From the NCBI GenBank assembly GCA_035259145.1, contig DATFWQ010000171.1, positions 1 to 13,621 of the forward strand: a DNA stretch of 13,621 nucleotides, read 5' to 3'. The notes under the pieces are model-generated. The model made no database searches, was not told the DNA's origin, and saw only the letters and a program-made list of their open reading frames with translations. This document shows positions 12,706-13,621 of the stretch, piece after piece; within the stretch, counting starts at the first letter, position 1; each line of letters begins with the position of its first letter. The translations under genes and the position numbers were made by a program. The stretch is from CF-161 sp035259145 (GTDB lineage Bacteria; Chloroflexota; Dormibacteria; Dormibacterales; Dormibacteraceae).

Positions 12706-13621
12706 TCACTTGATTTCGCGATATTCCGCGTCGACCACCTCCTCCTCGTCCGGCTGACCACCTGTGCCGGGCTGCTGGCGCGAGCCGCCTCCGGCCGCCG
12801 CGGCCTCCTCATAGACCGCGTGACCGACCTTCTGAAGCGCCTCGTTGAACTCGTCCATCGCACTGCGCAGCGTGCCGACGTCACCGCCCCTGGTGGCGTT
12901 CGTCAGCGCTTCCTTTTTGGCCTCGACCTCGGTCTTGACCTCGGCCGGGATGCGGTCGGCGTTTTCCTCGAGCACCTTCTCGGCCTGGGCCATCATCTGG
13001 TCGGCCTGGTTGCGCAGCTCGACCTCCTCTCGCCTGGCGCGGTCCTCGGCGGCGTGCACCCCTGCCTCCTTGACCAGCCGCTCCACCTCGTCCTTGCTCA
13101 GCGTCGATGAGGAGGTCACCGTCACCGACTGTTCGCGGGCGGTGCCCTGGTCTCGTGCCCTGACGTTGAGGATGCCGTTGGCGTCGATGTCGAAGGTCAC
13201 CTCGATCTGGGGCACGCCGCGCGGGGCCGGCGCGATGCCGTCCAGGTGGAAGCGGGCCAGCGTGCGGTTGTCTCGAGCGAACTCGCGCTCGCCCTGGACG
13301 ACGTGAACCTCAACCGTCGTCTGGTTGTCGGCGGCGGTCGTGAAGACGTTGGAGCGGGAGGTGGGGATGGTCGTGTTGCGCTCGATGAGCTTGGTCATGA
13401 CCCCGCCCATCGTCTCGATGCCCAGGGAAAGTGGCGTGACGTCGAGCAGGACGACGTCCTTGACCTCGCCCTTGAGCACGCCGGCCTGTATGGCGGCGCC
13501 GACGGCGACCACCTCGTCCGGGTTGACGCCTTTGTGCGGCTCCTTGCCCCCGGTCAGCTCCTTGACCAGCTGCTGGATGGCCGGCATCCGGGTGGCGCCA
13601 CCCACCAGCACGACCTCGTTG
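12706..13621 (-). CDS. dnaK: Molecular chaperone DnaK (Hsp70), C-terminal half, partial
   Basis: The window holds the last 305 residues of DnaK; the 5' part lies beyond the right edge, so the start is not visible. The sequence begins at the end of the ATPase domain (NEVVLVGGATRMPAIQQLVK, then GVNPDEVVAVGAAIQAGVLK). It passes the conserved interdomain linker VVLLDVTPLSLGIET, the substrate-binding beta domain (DNQTTVEVHVVQGE; FDIDANGILNVRARD) and the helical lid, and ends with a Gly/Gln-rich tail and EEEVVDAEYREIK, the typical terminus. It binds exposed hydrophobic segments of client proteins with DnaJ and GrpE. No frameshift is seen. It converges on the thioredoxin gene. Confidence 0.98.
   Translation of the reverse strand, partial: NEVVLVGGATRMPAIQQLVKELTGGKEPHKGVNPDEVVAVGAAIQAGVLKGEVKDVVLLDVTPLSLGIETMGGVMTKLIERNTTIPTSRSNVFTTAADNQTTVEVHVVQGEREFARDNRTLARFHLDGIAPAPRGVPQIEVTFDIDANGILNVRARDQGTAREQSVTVTSSSTLSKDEVERLVKEAGVHAAEDRARREEVELRNQADQMMAQAEKVLEENADRIPAEVKTEVEAKKEALTNATRGGDVGTLRSAMDEFNEALQKVGHAVYEEAAAAGGGSRQQPGTGGQPDEEEVVDAEYREIK

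Noticed and set aside
1..13621. Mobile elements, CRISPR arrays or a defence island
   Set aside because: No transposase, integrase, terminal inverted repeats, direct-repeat arrays or known defence domains were found; all recognised genes are metabolic, transport, repair, signalling or chaperone genes.

Overview
This is a gene-dense, GC-rich stretch of bacterial chromosome. I see no insertion sequence, integrase, CRISPR array, tRNA or rRNA in it. GTG and TTG starts are frequent and intergenic gaps are short. A thiolase of the 'MLEGPIPGT' type, a DUF3052-like protein and a zinc-ribbon thioredoxin also occur. Together these suggest an actinobacterium or a relative in Chloroflexota/Dormibacterota; the phylum is inferred, not shown.

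Layout from left to right. (1) A plus-strand operon at 189-2424 encodes an acetyl-CoA C-acyltransferase, a small KdgF-like cupin and a minimal diguanylate cyclase with an intact GGDEF motif and RxxD inhibitory site. (2) Convergent to it lies a minus-strand 3-methyladenine DNA glycosylase (2277-2861); the two 3' ends overlap by about 148 bp. (3) Divergent from the glycosylase is a class I fructose-bisphosphate aldolase (2933-4009), followed by a perfect 15-bp hairpin. (4) A roughly 200-bp spacer carries a duplicated 8-bp palindrome and a near-consensus Gram-positive LexA (SOS) box, just ahead of an RNase Z-like metallo-beta-lactamase-fold hydrolase (4212-4898). (5) A plus-strand run at 5024-9585 encodes a 58-residue protein, a two-helix membrane protein, a DUF3052-like protein, a peptide/nickel-type ABC importer (lipoprotein plus two permeases, no ATPase) and a 100-residue hypothetical protein. 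(6) A convergent minus-strand operon (12135 down to 9576) encodes a possible ribbon-helix-helix protein, a cellulase-like TIM-barrel glycosidase and an SRPBCC-GNAT fusion. (7) Divergent from that is a TrxC-like thioredoxin (12247-12699), which runs head-on into the 3' part of dnaK, cut off by the window edge.

No recognised defence, secretion or secondary-metabolite system is present. The least familiar element is the operon at 9576-12135, whose genes overlap by 67 and 13 nt and combine DNA-binding-like, glycosidase and ligand-binding/acetyltransferase modules. The possible SOS control of the MBL hydrolase and two probable leaderless starts (2861 and 12135) are the best regulatory leads.
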